Assembly: GCA_903911145.1 (NCBI GenBank)
Contig: CAIWCD010000001.1
Coordinates: forward strand, 62,001 to 126,000
Source of the DNA: an uncultured delta proteobacterium
Lineage (GTDB): Bacteria > Myxococcota > Myxococcia > Myxococcales > 40CM-4-68-19
Direction of reading: 5' to 3'
DNA: 64,000 nucleotides
The translations under genes and the position numbers were made by a program. The number at the start of each line of letters is the position of its first letter. The first letter of the stretch is position 1. This document shows positions 30,707 through 39,507 of the stretch, in pieces. The notes under the pieces were generated by a model. The model had not been told where the DNA came from. It was given only the letters and a program-made list of their open reading frames with translations, and searched no databases.

Positions 30707-30726
30707 GCGTTCTAATTTTAGAACGC
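30707..30726 (+). other. Hairpin between gspD and gspE
   Basis: Perfect 9-bp arms GCGTTCTAA and TTAGAACGC with a 2-base loop start 4 bases after the gspD stop. No T-tract follows, so a processing or stability signal, or a weak attenuator, is more likely than a terminator. Confidence 0.5.
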
Positions 30727-30765
30727 CCGTTCGAATCGCAGCAGTTGCAGCTCAGGAGACGTGAG

Positions 30766-32589
30766 ATGGAGATGCCGATGGACACCGAGCCTGCGATTGC
30801 GCCCGTGACCGTGGTGGCCGCAGCGCCGCGTCCCCGCGCACGCTCGCTCGCGGGTCGCCCGCTCGGCGAGATCCTTCTCGCGCACGCGGCGATCGCTCCC
30901 GCCAAGCTCGAAGAAGCGCTCAAGCTGCAGACGGAAAAGGGCGGCCGCATCGGCGAGCTGCTCATCCAGCTCAAGGCCTGTGGCGAAGAGCAGATCCTCA
31001 AGGCGCTCGCCGCGCAGCTCGAATTGCCCTACCAGGTGCGCATCGCCAACGACGAGATCTCGCCCGAGATGATCAAGCGGGTGCCGATCAATTTCGCCAA
31101 ACAGACGAAGCTGTTGCCGCTGCGCTACGAGCCCGCGGGCGAAGGCGGGATCCCCCTGCCCGACTCGATGGCGATTGTCGCGATGGCCGACCCGCTCGAT
31201 ATGAGCGGTCTCGATCACGCGCGCCTACTCACCGGCGCGCCTGTCTCGCCGCTGCTGGTTCCCTCGCAAGCGATCCTCGACTGCATCAACGCCGTCTACG
31301 ATCGCGCGAAGAACGAGGCAGAGCAGCTCGTCGACGATCTCGAAGAGGCCGATCTCGACACCGTCGCGCACGAACTCGAGGAGCCGCAGGACCTCCTCGA
31401 CTCGAGTGACGAAGCGCCGATCATCCGCCTCGTCAACTCGCTGCTCTTCCGCGCCGCCAAAGAGCGCGCGAGCGACATCCACATCGAACCGCAGGAGCGC
31501 GACATCTGCGTGCGCTTCCGCGTCGACGGCGTGCTGCAGGAAGTGATTCGCCCGCCCAAGCGATTCCAGAATTCGATCGTCTCGCGCGTGAAGATCATGG
31601 GCGGTCTGAACATCGCGGAGAAGCGGCTGCCGCAGGACGGCCGCATCCGCGTGAAGCTCGCCGGCCGCGACATCGACATCCGCCTCTCGACCACGCCCAC
31701 GGTGTACGGCGAGCGCATCGTGATGCGTCTGCTCGACAAGAGCAGCGTGCTCCTCGATCTCGCCGACATCGGACTCGATCCGAACCAGCTGAAGATCATC
31801 GATTCGCTCATCCACCGCTCGCACGGCATCGTGCTGGTCACGGGTCCCACCGGCTCCGGCAAGACGACGACGCTCTACGCGGCGCTCTCGAAGATCAACA
31901 CGATCGATCTCAACATCATGACCATCGAGGACCCGGTCGAGTACCAGCTCAAGGGGATCTCGCAGACGCCGGTGAATCCGAAGATTGAGCTGACGTTCGC
32001 GAATGGGCTGCGCAGCTTTCTGCGACAGGACCCCGACGTGATCATGGTCGGCGAAATCCGCGACGTCGAGACCGCCGAGATCGCGATCCAGGCCTCGCTC
32101 ACGGGCCACCTCGTCTTCTCCACGGTGCACACCAACGACGCGGCCGGCGCGATCACGCGACTCGTCGACATGGGCGTCGAGCCGTTCCTCGTCGCGAGCT
32201 CGCTGATGGGCTCGATGGCGCAGCGCCTCATCCGCATCCTCTGCAAGGAGTGCCGCGAGCCGTACATGCCGACGCCCGAAGAGCTCAAGGAGGTCGGACT
32301 GACGATGGAGATGGTGCGCGCAGAAACGGGCGGGATGCTCTACAAGCCGGTCGGCTGCGAGGCGTGCAACAAGACCGGCTACCGCGGCCGCAAGGGAATC
32401 TACGAGCTGATGGTGCTCGACGATGAGATTCGCCAGCTCACGCTGAAGAAGGCCGACAGCGGCAGCATCAAGCGGGCTGCGGTCGCCAAGGGCATGAGCA
32501 CGCTGCTCGAGGACGGCGCGCGCAAGATCCTGCGCGGCTGGACCAGCGTCGCGGAAGTGCTCTCCGTCATTCAAGAGGACGTCGCTTAA
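30766..32589 (+). CDS. gspE: Type II secretion ATPase GspE
   Basis: A 607-residue hexameric ATPase on the cytoplasmic side of the secretion platform. The N1E region carries GRPLGEILLAHAAIAPAKL. The motor has GPTGSGKTTTLYAAL (Walker A, 360-367), MTIEDPVEYQ (Asp box), DPDVIMVGEIRDVETA (Walker B) and HLVFSTVHTNDA (His box). A C4 zinc site is complete: Cys493, Cys496, Cys531 and Cys534. AGGAG lies 7 bases before the ATG at 30766. A hairpin separates it from gspD; gspF follows 15 bases later. Confidence 0.96.
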   Translation: MEMPMDTEPAIAPVTVVAAAPRPRARSLAGRPLGEILLAHAAIAPAKLEEALKLQTEKGGRIGELLIQLKACGEEQILKALAAQLELPYQVRIANDEISPEMIKRVPINFAKQTKLLPLRYEPAGEGGIPLPDSMAIVAMADPLDMSGLDHARLLTGAPVSPLLVPSQAILDCINAVYDRAKNEAEQLVDDLEEADLDTVAHELEEPQDLLDSSDEAPIIRLVNSLLFRAAKERASDIHIEPQERDICVRFRVDGVLQEVIRPPKRFQNSIVSRVKIMGGLNIAEKRLPQDGRIRVKLAGRDIDIRLSTTPTVYGERIVMRLLDKSSVLLDLADIGLDPNQLKIIDSLIHRSHGIVLVTGPTGSGKTTTLYAALSKINTIDLNIMTIEDPVEYQLKGISQTPVNPKIELTFANGLRSFLRQDPDVIMVGEIRDVETAEIAIQASLTGHLVFSTVHTNDAAGAITRLVDMGVEPFLVASSLMGSMAQRLIRILCKECREPYMPTPEELKEVGLTMEMVRAETGGMLYKPVGCEACNKTGYRGRKGIYELMVLDDEIRQLTLKKADSGSIKRAAVAKGMSTLLEDGARKILRGWTSVAEVLSVIQEDVA

Positions 32590-32604
32590 AGCGCGCGCGC
32601 CACC

Positions 32605-33858
32605 ATGCCGGTCTTCGAATACAGCGGGCTCACGGAAGCCGGGAAAAACGTCCGCGGACTCAAGGACGCCGAGAGCGCGAAGATGCTCCGGGCCTTGCTG
32701 CGCAAGGACGGCGTCTACCTCACTGAATCTCGCGCGGCCGAAGCTGGGTCGGAAGCAACGGGCGCGACGAGCGGCACCGGCCTCTCGCGCGAAGTCGATC
32801 TCAGCAAGATCTTCGGCGTGCGGATCTCGACGCAGGAGCTCGCGATCGCGACGCGCCAGCTCGCGACGCTGATCGGCGCGGGCATTCCGCTCGTCGAATC
32901 CCTCACCGCACTCGTCGAGCAGGTCGAGCACCGCCAGCTGAAGAGAATTCTCGGCGCGGTGAAGCAGAAAGTGAACGAAGGCGGCTCGCTCGCCGACGCG
33001 CTCGCTGAGCACCCGAAGGCCTTCAGCACGCTCTACATCAACATGATCCGCGCGGGCGAAAGCTCGGGCGCGCTCGACGTCGTGCTCACGCGCCTCGCCG
33101 ACTTCACCGAGAGCTCGGCCGCGCTGCGCAGCAAGATCATCGGCGCGCTCGTCTACCCGGCGATCATGGTGCTCGTCGGTCTCTGCATCGTGACGATCCT
33201 CTTTGCCGTCGTCATCCCGAAGGTCACCAAGATCTTCGACGACATGAACGTCACGCTGCCGTGGACGACGCGCTCGCTGATCGCGATCTCCGACTTCGTC
33301 CGCGACGACTGGTACGTCGTGCTCGTCGGCGTGCCGCTCATGCTCTACGGCATCAATCGCTTCCTTAATTCGAAGCGCGGCAGCGCCTGGTTTGATCGCA
33401 CGCAGTTGAAAATTCCGGTCGTCGGAGACCTCGTCCGCATGATCGCGATCGGCCGCTTCGCCAAGACGCTCGCGACGCTTCTCTCCTCGGGCGTGCCGCT
33501 GCTCACGGCCCTCGACATCGTCAAGAACATCGTGAAGAACCAGACGCTCTCGAAGGTGATCGAGGACGCGCGCGACGCCATCCGCGAGGGCGAGAGCATC
33601 GCCGCGCCGCTCAAGCGCTCGGGACAATTCCCGCCACTCGTCTTCCACATGATCGCCATCGGTGAGCGCTCGGGCCAGCTCGAGGAGATGCTCACCAACG
33701 TCGCCCGCGCCTACGACCAGCAGGTCGACGTGCGCATCGCGGCCTTCACCAGCCTGCTCGAGCCGCTGATGATCGTGCTGATGGGCGGCGGCGTCGCGTT
33801 CATCGTCTTCTCGATCCTCATGCCGATCATGCAGCTCAACACGTTTGTTCCTCAGTAA
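32605..33858 (+). CDS. gspF: Type II secretion inner-membrane platform protein GspF
   Basis: A 417-residue membrane protein with the duplicated GspF domain: copy one near residues 75-195 (ATRQLATLIGAGIPLVESL), copy two near 275-400 (IGRFAKTLATLLSSGVPLL). Three hydrophobic helices lie near 175-205, 225-250 and 385-410. It anchors the GspE motor and the pseudopilus base. The start at 32605 gives the usual MPVFEYSGL; the ribosome site is weak, so translation may depend on coupling to gspE. Confidence 0.95.
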   Translation: MPVFEYSGLTEAGKNVRGLKDAESAKMLRALLRKDGVYLTESRAAEAGSEATGATSGTGLSREVDLSKIFGVRISTQELAIATRQLATLIGAGIPLVESLTALVEQVEHRQLKRILGAVKQKVNEGGSLADALAEHPKAFSTLYINMIRAGESSGALDVVLTRLADFTESSAALRSKIIGALVYPAIMVLVGLCIVTILFAVVIPKVTKIFDDMNVTLPWTTRSLIAISDFVRDDWYVVLVGVPLMLYGINRFLNSKRGSAWFDRTQLKIPVVGDLVRMIAIGRFAKTLATLLSSGVPLLTALDIVKNIVKNQTLSKVIEDARDAIREGESIAAPLKRSGQFPPLVFHMIAIGERSGQLEEMLTNVARAYDQQVDVRIAAFTSLLEPLMIVLMGGGVAFIVFSILMPIMQLNTFVPQ

Positions 33859-33873
33859 CGAAAGGCAGTCGCC

Positions 33874-34293
33874 ATGAACACCATCGACACCGCAGTGAAT
33901 GAGCTGAAGAAGAAGCGCGCGGCCGCGCGGGGCATGACGCTCATCGAGATCATGGTCGTGCTCGTGATCCTCGGCCTCATCGCCAGCGCGATTGGCTACA
34001 ACGTCTTCAACCAGCTCGGCGAGGCGCAGAAGAAGACGGCGACGCTCGACCTGACGGCCATCTCCAACGGCGTCGACCTCTTCCATGTCGAGACCGGCCA
34101 GTGGCCCGACTCGCTGACGCAGCTGGTGCCGAAGTTCGTCAAGGAGGTCCACAAGGATCCGTGGGGCTCCGATTACGTCTACGTCCGCAACGGCGACGGC
34201 TACGAGATTTACTCGTACGGCAAGGACAAGGCGCAGGGCGGCGGCGACGACATCACGGTGCACGGCGGAGAAAGCGCGGCCGGCCAGCACTAG
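33874..34293 (+). CDS. gspG: Major pseudopilin GspG
   Basis: A 139-residue pseudopilin. After a 20-residue basic leader, longer than usual, cleavage at RG/MTLIEIMVV leaves Glu at +5. The C-terminal domain has the GspG signature WPDSLTQLVPKFVKEVHKDPWGSDYVY and ends with Ca2+-loop-like GKDKAQGGGDDITVHG. It polymerises into the pseudopilus that pushes substrates through GspD. AAAGG precedes the ATG. The maturing peptidase GspO is not in the window. Confidence 0.95.
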   Translation: MNTIDTAVNELKKKRAAARGMTLIEIMVVLVILGLIASAIGYNVFNQLGEAQKKTATLDLTAISNGVDLFHVETGQWPDSLTQLVPKFVKEVHKDPWGSDYVYVRNGDGYEIYSYGKDKAQGGGDDITVHGGESAAGQH

Positions 34294-34353
34294 TTCCCGC
34301 TCTACACGCGCACACCCTGCTCTTGAATCCACCTCGAACCGAACGGAGGGCCC

Positions 34354-35034
34354 ATGCGAAGCGCTGCGACGATCGCGTTCTGCGTGCGGCCCGTTCGCGC
34401 TCGAGGAATGACGCTGATTGAGATCTGCATCGCAATCGGAATCGCGGCCGGTCTCGTCGCGATCGCGATCCCGGCGGTCTCGAGCATCACGCGCGCGCAG
34501 CTGCGGCAGAAGAGCGGGCAGCTCGCGGGAGGTCTGCGCTCGCTCTACGGCGCGTCGGCGCTGCGCTCGGCGACCTGCCGGCTCGTCCTTGATCTCGACG
34601 AAGGGAGCTACCAGTCGGAGTGCGCGAAGAGCACCGTGCGGCTCTCTGCCGAGGGAGAGAAGTCGCAGAACGGTCATCGCGAGGCGAGCAAGGATGAGGC
34701 GCTTCTCGCGGAGAAGAACCAGCAGGGTCTCTCCGATCAGGAGAAGGCGAAACTGGAGCTTCTGCAGAAGAGCAGCTTCTCGCCCACGCCCGATGTGCCC
34801 AAGACGCTGCTCGGGAAAGACGTGCACTTCGTCTCAGTCTGGGCCGAGCACCAGCCAGAGCGATACACGACGGGCCAGGCGTTTCTCTACTACTGGCCGA
34901 GCGGGATCGCGGAGCGCGCGAGCATCCAGCTCGGGCAAGGCGACGACTCGGTGATGAGCCTGATCGTCTCGCCGCTGACGGGACGCGTGCAGGTGATGAC
35001 GGGCGCGCACGACGCGACCGGAGAGAAGCCGTGA
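34354..35034 (+). CDS. gspH: Minor pseudopilin GspH
   Basis: A 226-residue minor pseudopilin. Cleavage at ARG/MTLIEICIAI (after Gly18) gives Glu at +5, followed by a 20-residue helix. The globular part contains TCRLVLDLDEGSYQSEC and a later PSGIAERASIQLG and SPLTGRVQVMTG, the beta-rich GspH pattern. A charged insert of about 60 residues near 100-160 (Lys/Glu/Gln-rich) makes it longer than usual. GGAGGG lies upstream of the ATG. Its stop overlaps the gspI start (GTGA). Confidence 0.85.
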   Translation: MRSAATIAFCVRPVRARGMTLIEICIAIGIAAGLVAIAIPAVSSITRAQLRQKSGQLAGGLRSLYGASALRSATCRLVLDLDEGSYQSECAKSTVRLSAEGEKSQNGHREASKDEALLAEKNQQGLSDQEKAKLELLQKSSFSPTPDVPKTLLGKDVHFVSVWAEHQPERYTTGQAFLYYWPSGIAERASIQLGQGDDSVMSLIVSPLTGRVQVMTGAHDATGEKP

Positions 35035-35840
35035 GCGCGCGCGGGTTCACGCTGCTCGAGGTGATGATCTCGCTGGCCATCCTCGCGATCGGCCTCGTCG
35101 CGATCGCGGATCTCAACGGCGGCGCGGTGCAGATGCATGCGTATGCGCGGCGCGCGAGTGAGGCCTCGCTGCTCTTGCGCGGGAAGATGCTCGACGTCGA
35201 GGAGCTGCTGCACAAGGACGGCTTCACCGATTACGACGACGAGAAGCACGGCGACTTCGATGCCGAGCAGGCTCCCGACTACAAGTGGAGCGCGGAGATC
35301 CTCAAGCCGGACATCAAGCTCGATCCGTCGCAGCTGATCGGGATGATGGGAGGCGCCGGCGATTCGAGCAGCTCCTCGTCGTCGAGCTCGTCGTCAAGCT
35401 CTTCGAGCGGCGGCCTCGGCAGCATCTTGAGCGCGATCGGTGGCGGGGGCGGACTCGCGTCGCTGCTCGGCGGCAGCAGCGGAAGTTCAAGCGGCATCAG
35501 CTCGGGAAGTCCGGGCGGCGCGGCCGGGCTCGCATCGGCCGGACCGTTCGCGGGGATCATCCAGGGCCAGGCCAAGCAGTTCGTCGAGACGATCAAGCAG
35601 AGCGTGCGCGAGATCCGCCTGACCGTGACGTGGAAGGACGGCAACGTCGATCGCAGCATCAGCGCATCGCAGATCATCGTTGTGCTTCCGGACTCAGTCG
35701 GCGCCGCCGGACAGACGCAGCAGATGACGCCGCAGCAGATCGCGCAGCAGGCGCAGCAGCAGGCCCAGAGCGCGCAGCAGGGGCAGCCGGCGAAGCAGCT
35801 CGGCACCTTGAATGTCTCCGGCGATGGAGACAGCAAATGA
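35031..35840 (+). CDS. gspI: Minor pseudopilin GspI with low-complexity insert
   Basis: A 269-residue pseudopilin; most GspI are about 120-130. Cleavage at ARG/FTLLEVMISLAILAIG gives Glu at +5. The fold resumes near 185-220 with VREIRLTVTWKDGNVDRSIS, the end of a normal GspI. Between them lies an insert of about 90 residues, including an unbroken run of 15 serines from residue 111 and Gly-rich stretches, and the C-terminus is Gln-rich. The insert would sit at the pseudopilus tip, where GspI pairs with GspJ and GspK. GTG start, coupled to gspH; ATGA overlap with gspJ. Confidence 0.88.
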   Translation: MSARGFTLLEVMISLAILAIGLVAIADLNGGAVQMHAYARRASEASLLLRGKMLDVEELLHKDGFTDYDDEKHGDFDAEQAPDYKWSAEILKPDIKLDPSQLIGMMGGAGDSSSSSSSSSSSSSSSGGLGSILSAIGGGGGLASLLGGSSGSSSGISSGSPGGAAGLASAGPFAGIIQGQAKQFVETIKQSVREIRLTVTWKDGNVDRSISASQIIVVLPDSVGAAGQTQQMTPQQIAQQAQQQAQSAQQGQPAKQLGTLNVSGDGDSK

Positions 35841-36526
35841 CGCTCGCCCGCGCCCAGCAAGGCCGAGCGCGTGGTTTCACGCTGCTCGAGGTCCTGATCG
35901 CCGTCGCCGTGCTCGGCCTGATCGGCGGCATCACCTACAAGGCGTTCGACGGCGCCAACGATCTCAAGTCGCGCATCGAGAAGGCTGAGGATCGCGATCA
36001 GATGATGCGCTCGGCTCTCTCGCGCATGGCCCGCGAGATCGAGATGGCCTACCTCTCGAATCATTACGATACGAAGCGCTACCGCACGCGGCCCACCATC
36101 TTCCGGATCAAGGATGGGCGGCGCGAAGCCGATCTGCTTTTCACCTCGTTTGCGAACGAGCGACTGCACACAGACGTGAAGGCCTCCGACGAAGCGGCCT
36201 TCGAATATTCGCTCGGCAACGCGGACGACGGGAGCGGTGGGACCAACCTCTTCCGGCGCGTGAAGCCGGTCATCGACGAGGACATCGAGCGCGACGGAGA
36301 CAAGCAGGTGCTCGCGGAGAATGTCATCTCGCTGCTCATCGAGGCGTGGGATCCGAAGGAGCGCGAGTGGCGCGACGAGTGGGATTCCAACTCGACCACG
36401 CAGACCGGCAATGTGCTCATCCCGCCGCGCGTGAAGCTCGCGCTCACCTTCAAGGACGAGTCGGGCAAGGAGAAGACGCTCACCACGCAAGCGAAGATCT
36501 TCCTCGGCCAACCGCTGGACTTCTGA
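35837..36526 (+). CDS. gspJ: Minor pseudopilin GspJ
   Basis: A 229-residue tip pseudopilin. Cleavage at ARG/FTLLEVLIAVAVLGLI (after Gly13) leaves Glu at +5. The GspJ body shows MMRSALSRMAREIEMAYLSN, ADLLFTSFANERLH and LLIEAWDPKEREWRDEWDS. It forms the tip complex with GspI and GspK. The ATG overlaps the gspI stop (ATGA) and its stop overlaps the gspK start (TGATG), so the three minor pseudopilins are made together. Confidence 0.92.
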   Translation: MTLARAQQGRARGFTLLEVLIAVAVLGLIGGITYKAFDGANDLKSRIEKAEDRDQMMRSALSRMAREIEMAYLSNHYDTKRYRTRPTIFRIKDGRREADLLFTSFANERLHTDVKASDEAAFEYSLGNADDGSGGTNLFRRVKPVIDEDIERDGDKQVLAENVISLLIEAWDPKEREWRDEWDSNSTTQTGNVLIPPRVKLALTFKDESGKEKTLTTQAKIFLGQPLDF

Positions 36527-38007
36527 TGGATGCTTTGAACACCAACGATCTCGTCCCGACCGCTCCTGGCGCGGCTGCACGCGCGCGGCCAGGAACGAAG
36601 TCGTCCCGCAAGGGCATGCGGCGGCGCGATCGGGGCGGTGGCGCGCGGCGAGGCGTGGCGCTGATTCTCGTGCTCACGACGCTGGCGATCCTCACCTCTC
36701 TTGGCGTCGACTTCAGCTACTCGACGCGCGTCAACCTCAAGCTCGCGGAGAATCTGCGCGACGAGCTGCGCGCGTATTACATGGCGCGGTCGGCGATCAG
36801 CCTGACGCGCATGCTGCTGCACTTCCAGAAGCAGCTCGACTCGGTCGGCGGCGCGGCCATCGCAGGACTGCAGCAGATGATGTCGAAGATGCCGGGCGCG
36901 GCGGGGGCCACGGGCGCGCCGGGAGCCTCGGGCAGCACTGCTGGAGCGGCACCGCCCGCGAGCAGCGGCGGTCTCGGCATCCGGCTCTGGGAGCTGATCC
37001 CGATCGACTCGAATGCGTTTGGAATGCTGCTCGGCGGAGGCTCGCTGTCGGATATGGACCCGACTGCGATGGGCGCGGATCGCGACCCGGCCGATCTCGC
37101 CAAGCGCGCGAAGGAGCTCGCGGGGCTGCAGGGATTGGCGCACGAACGCCCGCCCGGCGCGCCGCCTCTCGACAAGCCGCTGCATGCCTTCTCGAGCTTC
37201 GATGGAAGCTACTCCGCGAAGATCACCGACGAGAACAGCCGCATCAATGTCATCGGCCTCGACGGACTCGGCGGCCAGCCGATGGCTGCGCTCACCCAGT
37301 TGCGCGCGATGATGGCGCCACCCAAATACGACTTCATCTTCAACGAGGACGATGCCAACCGTGATCGGGTCCAGCGCGACGACGTGATCATCGCGATGAA
37401 GGATTGGATCGATCAGGACGAGATCGGCACCGGCATCGATCCGACCAATCTGCGCAGCCCCTTTGTCAGCGCATTCTCCGACGAGAACGGGGCATATGAT
37501 CGATATACGCCTCGATATAAGGCGAAGAACGCCCGCTTCGACAGCCTGCAAGAGCTCTACATGGTGCGGGGCGTGAACGATCGCTTCATGGCTGCGTTCG
37601 GCGATCGCCTCACCATCTGGCCGGATATCAATTCCAAGCTCAATATCAACACGTCCGATCCGCAGCAGATGATGACCAACATCCTCATCGCCGCGGCCAA
37701 TCCGAACGACTATCGGCTCCAGGATCCACTCCTGCTCAAGACGATCCTGCAGGAGATCCAGATGCGGAAGATGTTCTCGTTCTTCGGCCTGTCGTCGGCC
37801 GATTTCGTCGGCGTGCTCGTCGCGAACGGCGTGCAGGTGCGTCCTGAATTGCAGCAGGCCAACAGCCCGCTCAACTTTCTCGGCTCGCAGAGCGACACGT
37901 TTCGCATCGCGGCCACGGGGCGATGGGGACGCGTGGAGAAGAGGATCACTGCGGTCGTGCGCTACGACGATCTGCTCGGCAAGCTGCTCTACTGGAAGGA
38001 AGAGTAA
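36526..38007 (+). CDS. gspK: Minor pseudopilin GspK
   Basis: A 493-residue tip pseudopilin, larger than its relatives as expected for GspK. The prepilin helix RRG/VALILVLTTLAILTSLG lacks the +5 glutamate, the hallmark that caps the pseudopilus. The large domain contains DENSRINVIGLDGLGGQPM, AMKDWIDQDEIGTG, DSLQELYMVRGVNDRFM and KLNINTSDPQQMMTNIL. The leader before the cleavage site is unusually long (43 residues, basic). A Gly/Ala/Pro-rich stretch lies near 120-150. Start and stop overlap gspJ and gspL. Confidence 0.93.
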   Translation: MDALNTNDLVPTAPGAAARARPGTKSSRKGMRRRDRGGGARRGVALILVLTTLAILTSLGVDFSYSTRVNLKLAENLRDELRAYYMARSAISLTRMLLHFQKQLDSVGGAAIAGLQQMMSKMPGAAGATGAPGASGSTAGAAPPASSGGLGIRLWELIPIDSNAFGMLLGGGSLSDMDPTAMGADRDPADLAKRAKELAGLQGLAHERPPGAPPLDKPLHAFSSFDGSYSAKITDENSRINVIGLDGLGGQPMAALTQLRAMMAPPKYDFIFNEDDANRDRVQRDDVIIAMKDWIDQDEIGTGIDPTNLRSPFVSAFSDENGAYDRYTPRYKAKNARFDSLQELYMVRGVNDRFMAAFGDRLTIWPDINSKLNINTSDPQQMMTNILIAAANPNDYRLQDPLLLKTILQEIQMRKMFSFFGLSSADFVGVLVANGVQVRPELQQANSPLNFLGSQSDTFRIAATGRWGRVEKRITAVVRYDDLLGKLLYWKEE

Positions 38008-39119
38008 TGCATCGAATTGTCGGACTGGATGTCTCGCCTGAGGCGGTGCGGCTCGTCGCGCTGGAGAGCGGCTTTCGCGGCTTTCGCGTGCTCGACGCCC
38101 AGAGCGTCGCGCTCGGCGAAGGTGGGCTTTCGGGCGAGGCGCTCACGGCCGCGCTCAAGCAACTCGGCCTGTCGCTGAGCGACGATTCAGTCGCCATCGC
38201 GCTGCCCGCTTCGCAGGTCGCAAGCCACCTCTTCACCCTGCCCTTCACCGATCCGCGCCGCATCGAGCAGGTGCTGCCCGCCGAGGTGGAAGGCGCGATT
38301 CCGTTCGAGATGGACGACGTGATCTGGGACCACTGCGTGCTCTCGCAAGAGGGCGGCAAGAGCCAGGTGCTCGTCGCGGTGGTGCAGAAGAGCGTGCTGC
38401 AGAAGGCACTCGATGATCTCAAGGCCGTCGGCGTCGAGCCGCGCTCGGTGACGTGCGCGCCGATGGCGCTCGCGGCGCTCGAGGAGAAGAAGCTGCTCGC
38501 GCTCGCTCCCGCTGGCAGCGATGCGGTCACGGGCGCGCCGGCGAACTCGGTGCTGCTGCTCGAGGCTGGTCCCGATCGCGCAAGCGTGACGCTGATGTAC
38601 AACGGGATGATCGAACTCGCCCGATCGCTCTCGGCCGCGCCAGTGGCGCTCTGGAGCGCTGCGACAGCTGGAGACGCGAACGCGCTCGACCGGCTGCTTG
38701 GGCCTCTCGCGCGCGATCTGAAACTCGCGCTGCGCTCGCGCGCGCTCACCGGACCGAAGGCGCCGACGCGCGTGCTGCTCGTCGGCCCGATAGCATCGCT
38801 CCCGAACGTCGTCGCGCAGCTCGCGGAGCTCCTGCCGTTTCGCGCCGAGCCGCTCACCCTCGATGCTGCGGCCCAGTTGCCCGCCAACACGCCGCCCTCG
38901 TCGGAGATCGCGCTCGCGCTCTCGCTCGCTCTGCGCGCGCAGAATCCACGCGGCCACATCAACTTCCGCAAGGGGGGAGATGGCCTTCACCAAGGATCTC
39001 TCGCAGGCGCGTGGCCAGCTCATGCGCGTCGCGATCGCCGCGGGAATCGTCCTTGTGCTCGCGCTCATCAGCAGCATCGCGAAACTCTCCGCGCTCTCGC
39101 GCCAGACCGCCTCGTATGA
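38007..39119 (+). CDS. gspL: GspL, cytoplasmic actin-like part (frame broken near its end)
   Basis: The first 322 codons encode the GspL cytoplasmic domain with the PilM/FtsA-like fold: MHRIVGLDVSPEAVRLVALE, IALPASQVASHLFTLPFTD, VEGAIPFEMDDVIWD and RVLLVGPIASLPNVV. It couples GspE to the membrane platform. At INFRK the reading frame enters a run of six G (38972-38977). In this frame the next 47 residues are Arg/Ala-rich and unrelated to the family, up to the stop at 39119. With one G fewer, the sequence continues as INFRKGEMAFTKDL into the membrane and periplasmic part given next. The start overlaps the gspK stop (TAATG) behind GGAAGG. Confidence 0.88.
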   Translation: MHRIVGLDVSPEAVRLVALESGFRGFRVLDAQSVALGEGGLSGEALTAALKQLGLSLSDDSVAIALPASQVASHLFTLPFTDPRRIEQVLPAEVEGAIPFEMDDVIWDHCVLSQEGGKSQVLVAVVQKSVLQKALDDLKAVGVEPRSVTCAPMALAALEEKKLLALAPAGSDAVTGAPANSVLLLEAGPDRASVTLMYNGMIELARSLSAAPVALWSAATAGDANALDRLLGPLARDLKLALRSRALTGPKAPTRVLLVGPIASLPNVVAQLAELLPFRAEPLTLDAAAQLPANTPPSSEIALALSLALRAQNPRGHINFRKGGDGLHQGSLAGAWPAHARRDRRGNRPCARAHQQHRETLRALAPDRLV

Positions 39120-39507
39120 CGATGCGCTCTGCGCTGCGACCAAGAAGACGCTCGGCAACTGCGTGACCGACTACAAGGTCGCGGTCTCGCAGATGTCGGG
39201 AGGCAGCTCGAAGGCCGCCGGCGTACCGCGCGTCTCCGGCAGCGAGGTGCTGGCCGAGGTGCTCAAGAATCTGCCGGAAGCGGTCGTGCCGCTGCTCGAG
39301 GACATCGAGGTGACGACCACCAGCGTGCGCCTCAAAGGGATCGCGGACGGATTCGCTGCCGTCGATCAGATCGTCGCTGGCCTCAAGGTCGACAAGTGCT
39401 TCGGCGAGATCAAGCAGTCGCGTGTCGAGAAGCAGAAGGACAGCCAGAAGATCGGGTTCGCTCTCGACTTCGCGTACAGCTGCTCCGGCGAAACGGGAGG
39501 CACGTAA
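38980..39507 (+). CDS. gspL: GspL, membrane and periplasmic part (PilN-like), in the shifted frame
   Basis: This 175-residue frame holds what should be the rest of GspL: a charged juxtamembrane stretch (MAFTKDLSQARGQLMR), one membrane helix (VAIAAGIVLVLALISSIAKL) and a ferredoxin-like periplasmic domain (VLKNLPEAVVPLLEDIEV, VRLKGIADGFAAVDQIVAGL). An ATG at 38980 follows AAGGGGGGAG closely, so it could also be translated alone, like the separate PilM and PilN of type IV pili. The alternatives are a sequencing error in the G run, or slippage that restores one fused protein. Its stop overlaps the gspM start. Confidence 0.8.
   Translation: MAFTKDLSQARGQLMRVAIAAGIVLVLALISSIAKLSALSRQTASYDDALCAATKKTLGNCVTDYKVAVSQMSGGSSKAAGVPRVSGSEVLAEVLKNLPEAVVPLLEDIEVTTTSVRLKGIADGFAAVDQIVAGLKVDKCFGEIKQSRVEKQKDSQKIGFALDFAYSCSGETGGT

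Noticed and set aside
31225-34827. A 1200-codon open frame antisense to gspE-gspF-gspG
   Set aside because: Composition is a mirror of the real genes (Arg, His, Asp, Leu repeats), with no domain; it crosses three real gene boundaries.
35365-35415. Serine-codon run as a CRISPR or tandem-repeat array
   Set aside because: It is in frame inside gspI and made of mixed Ser codons, not spaced repeats.
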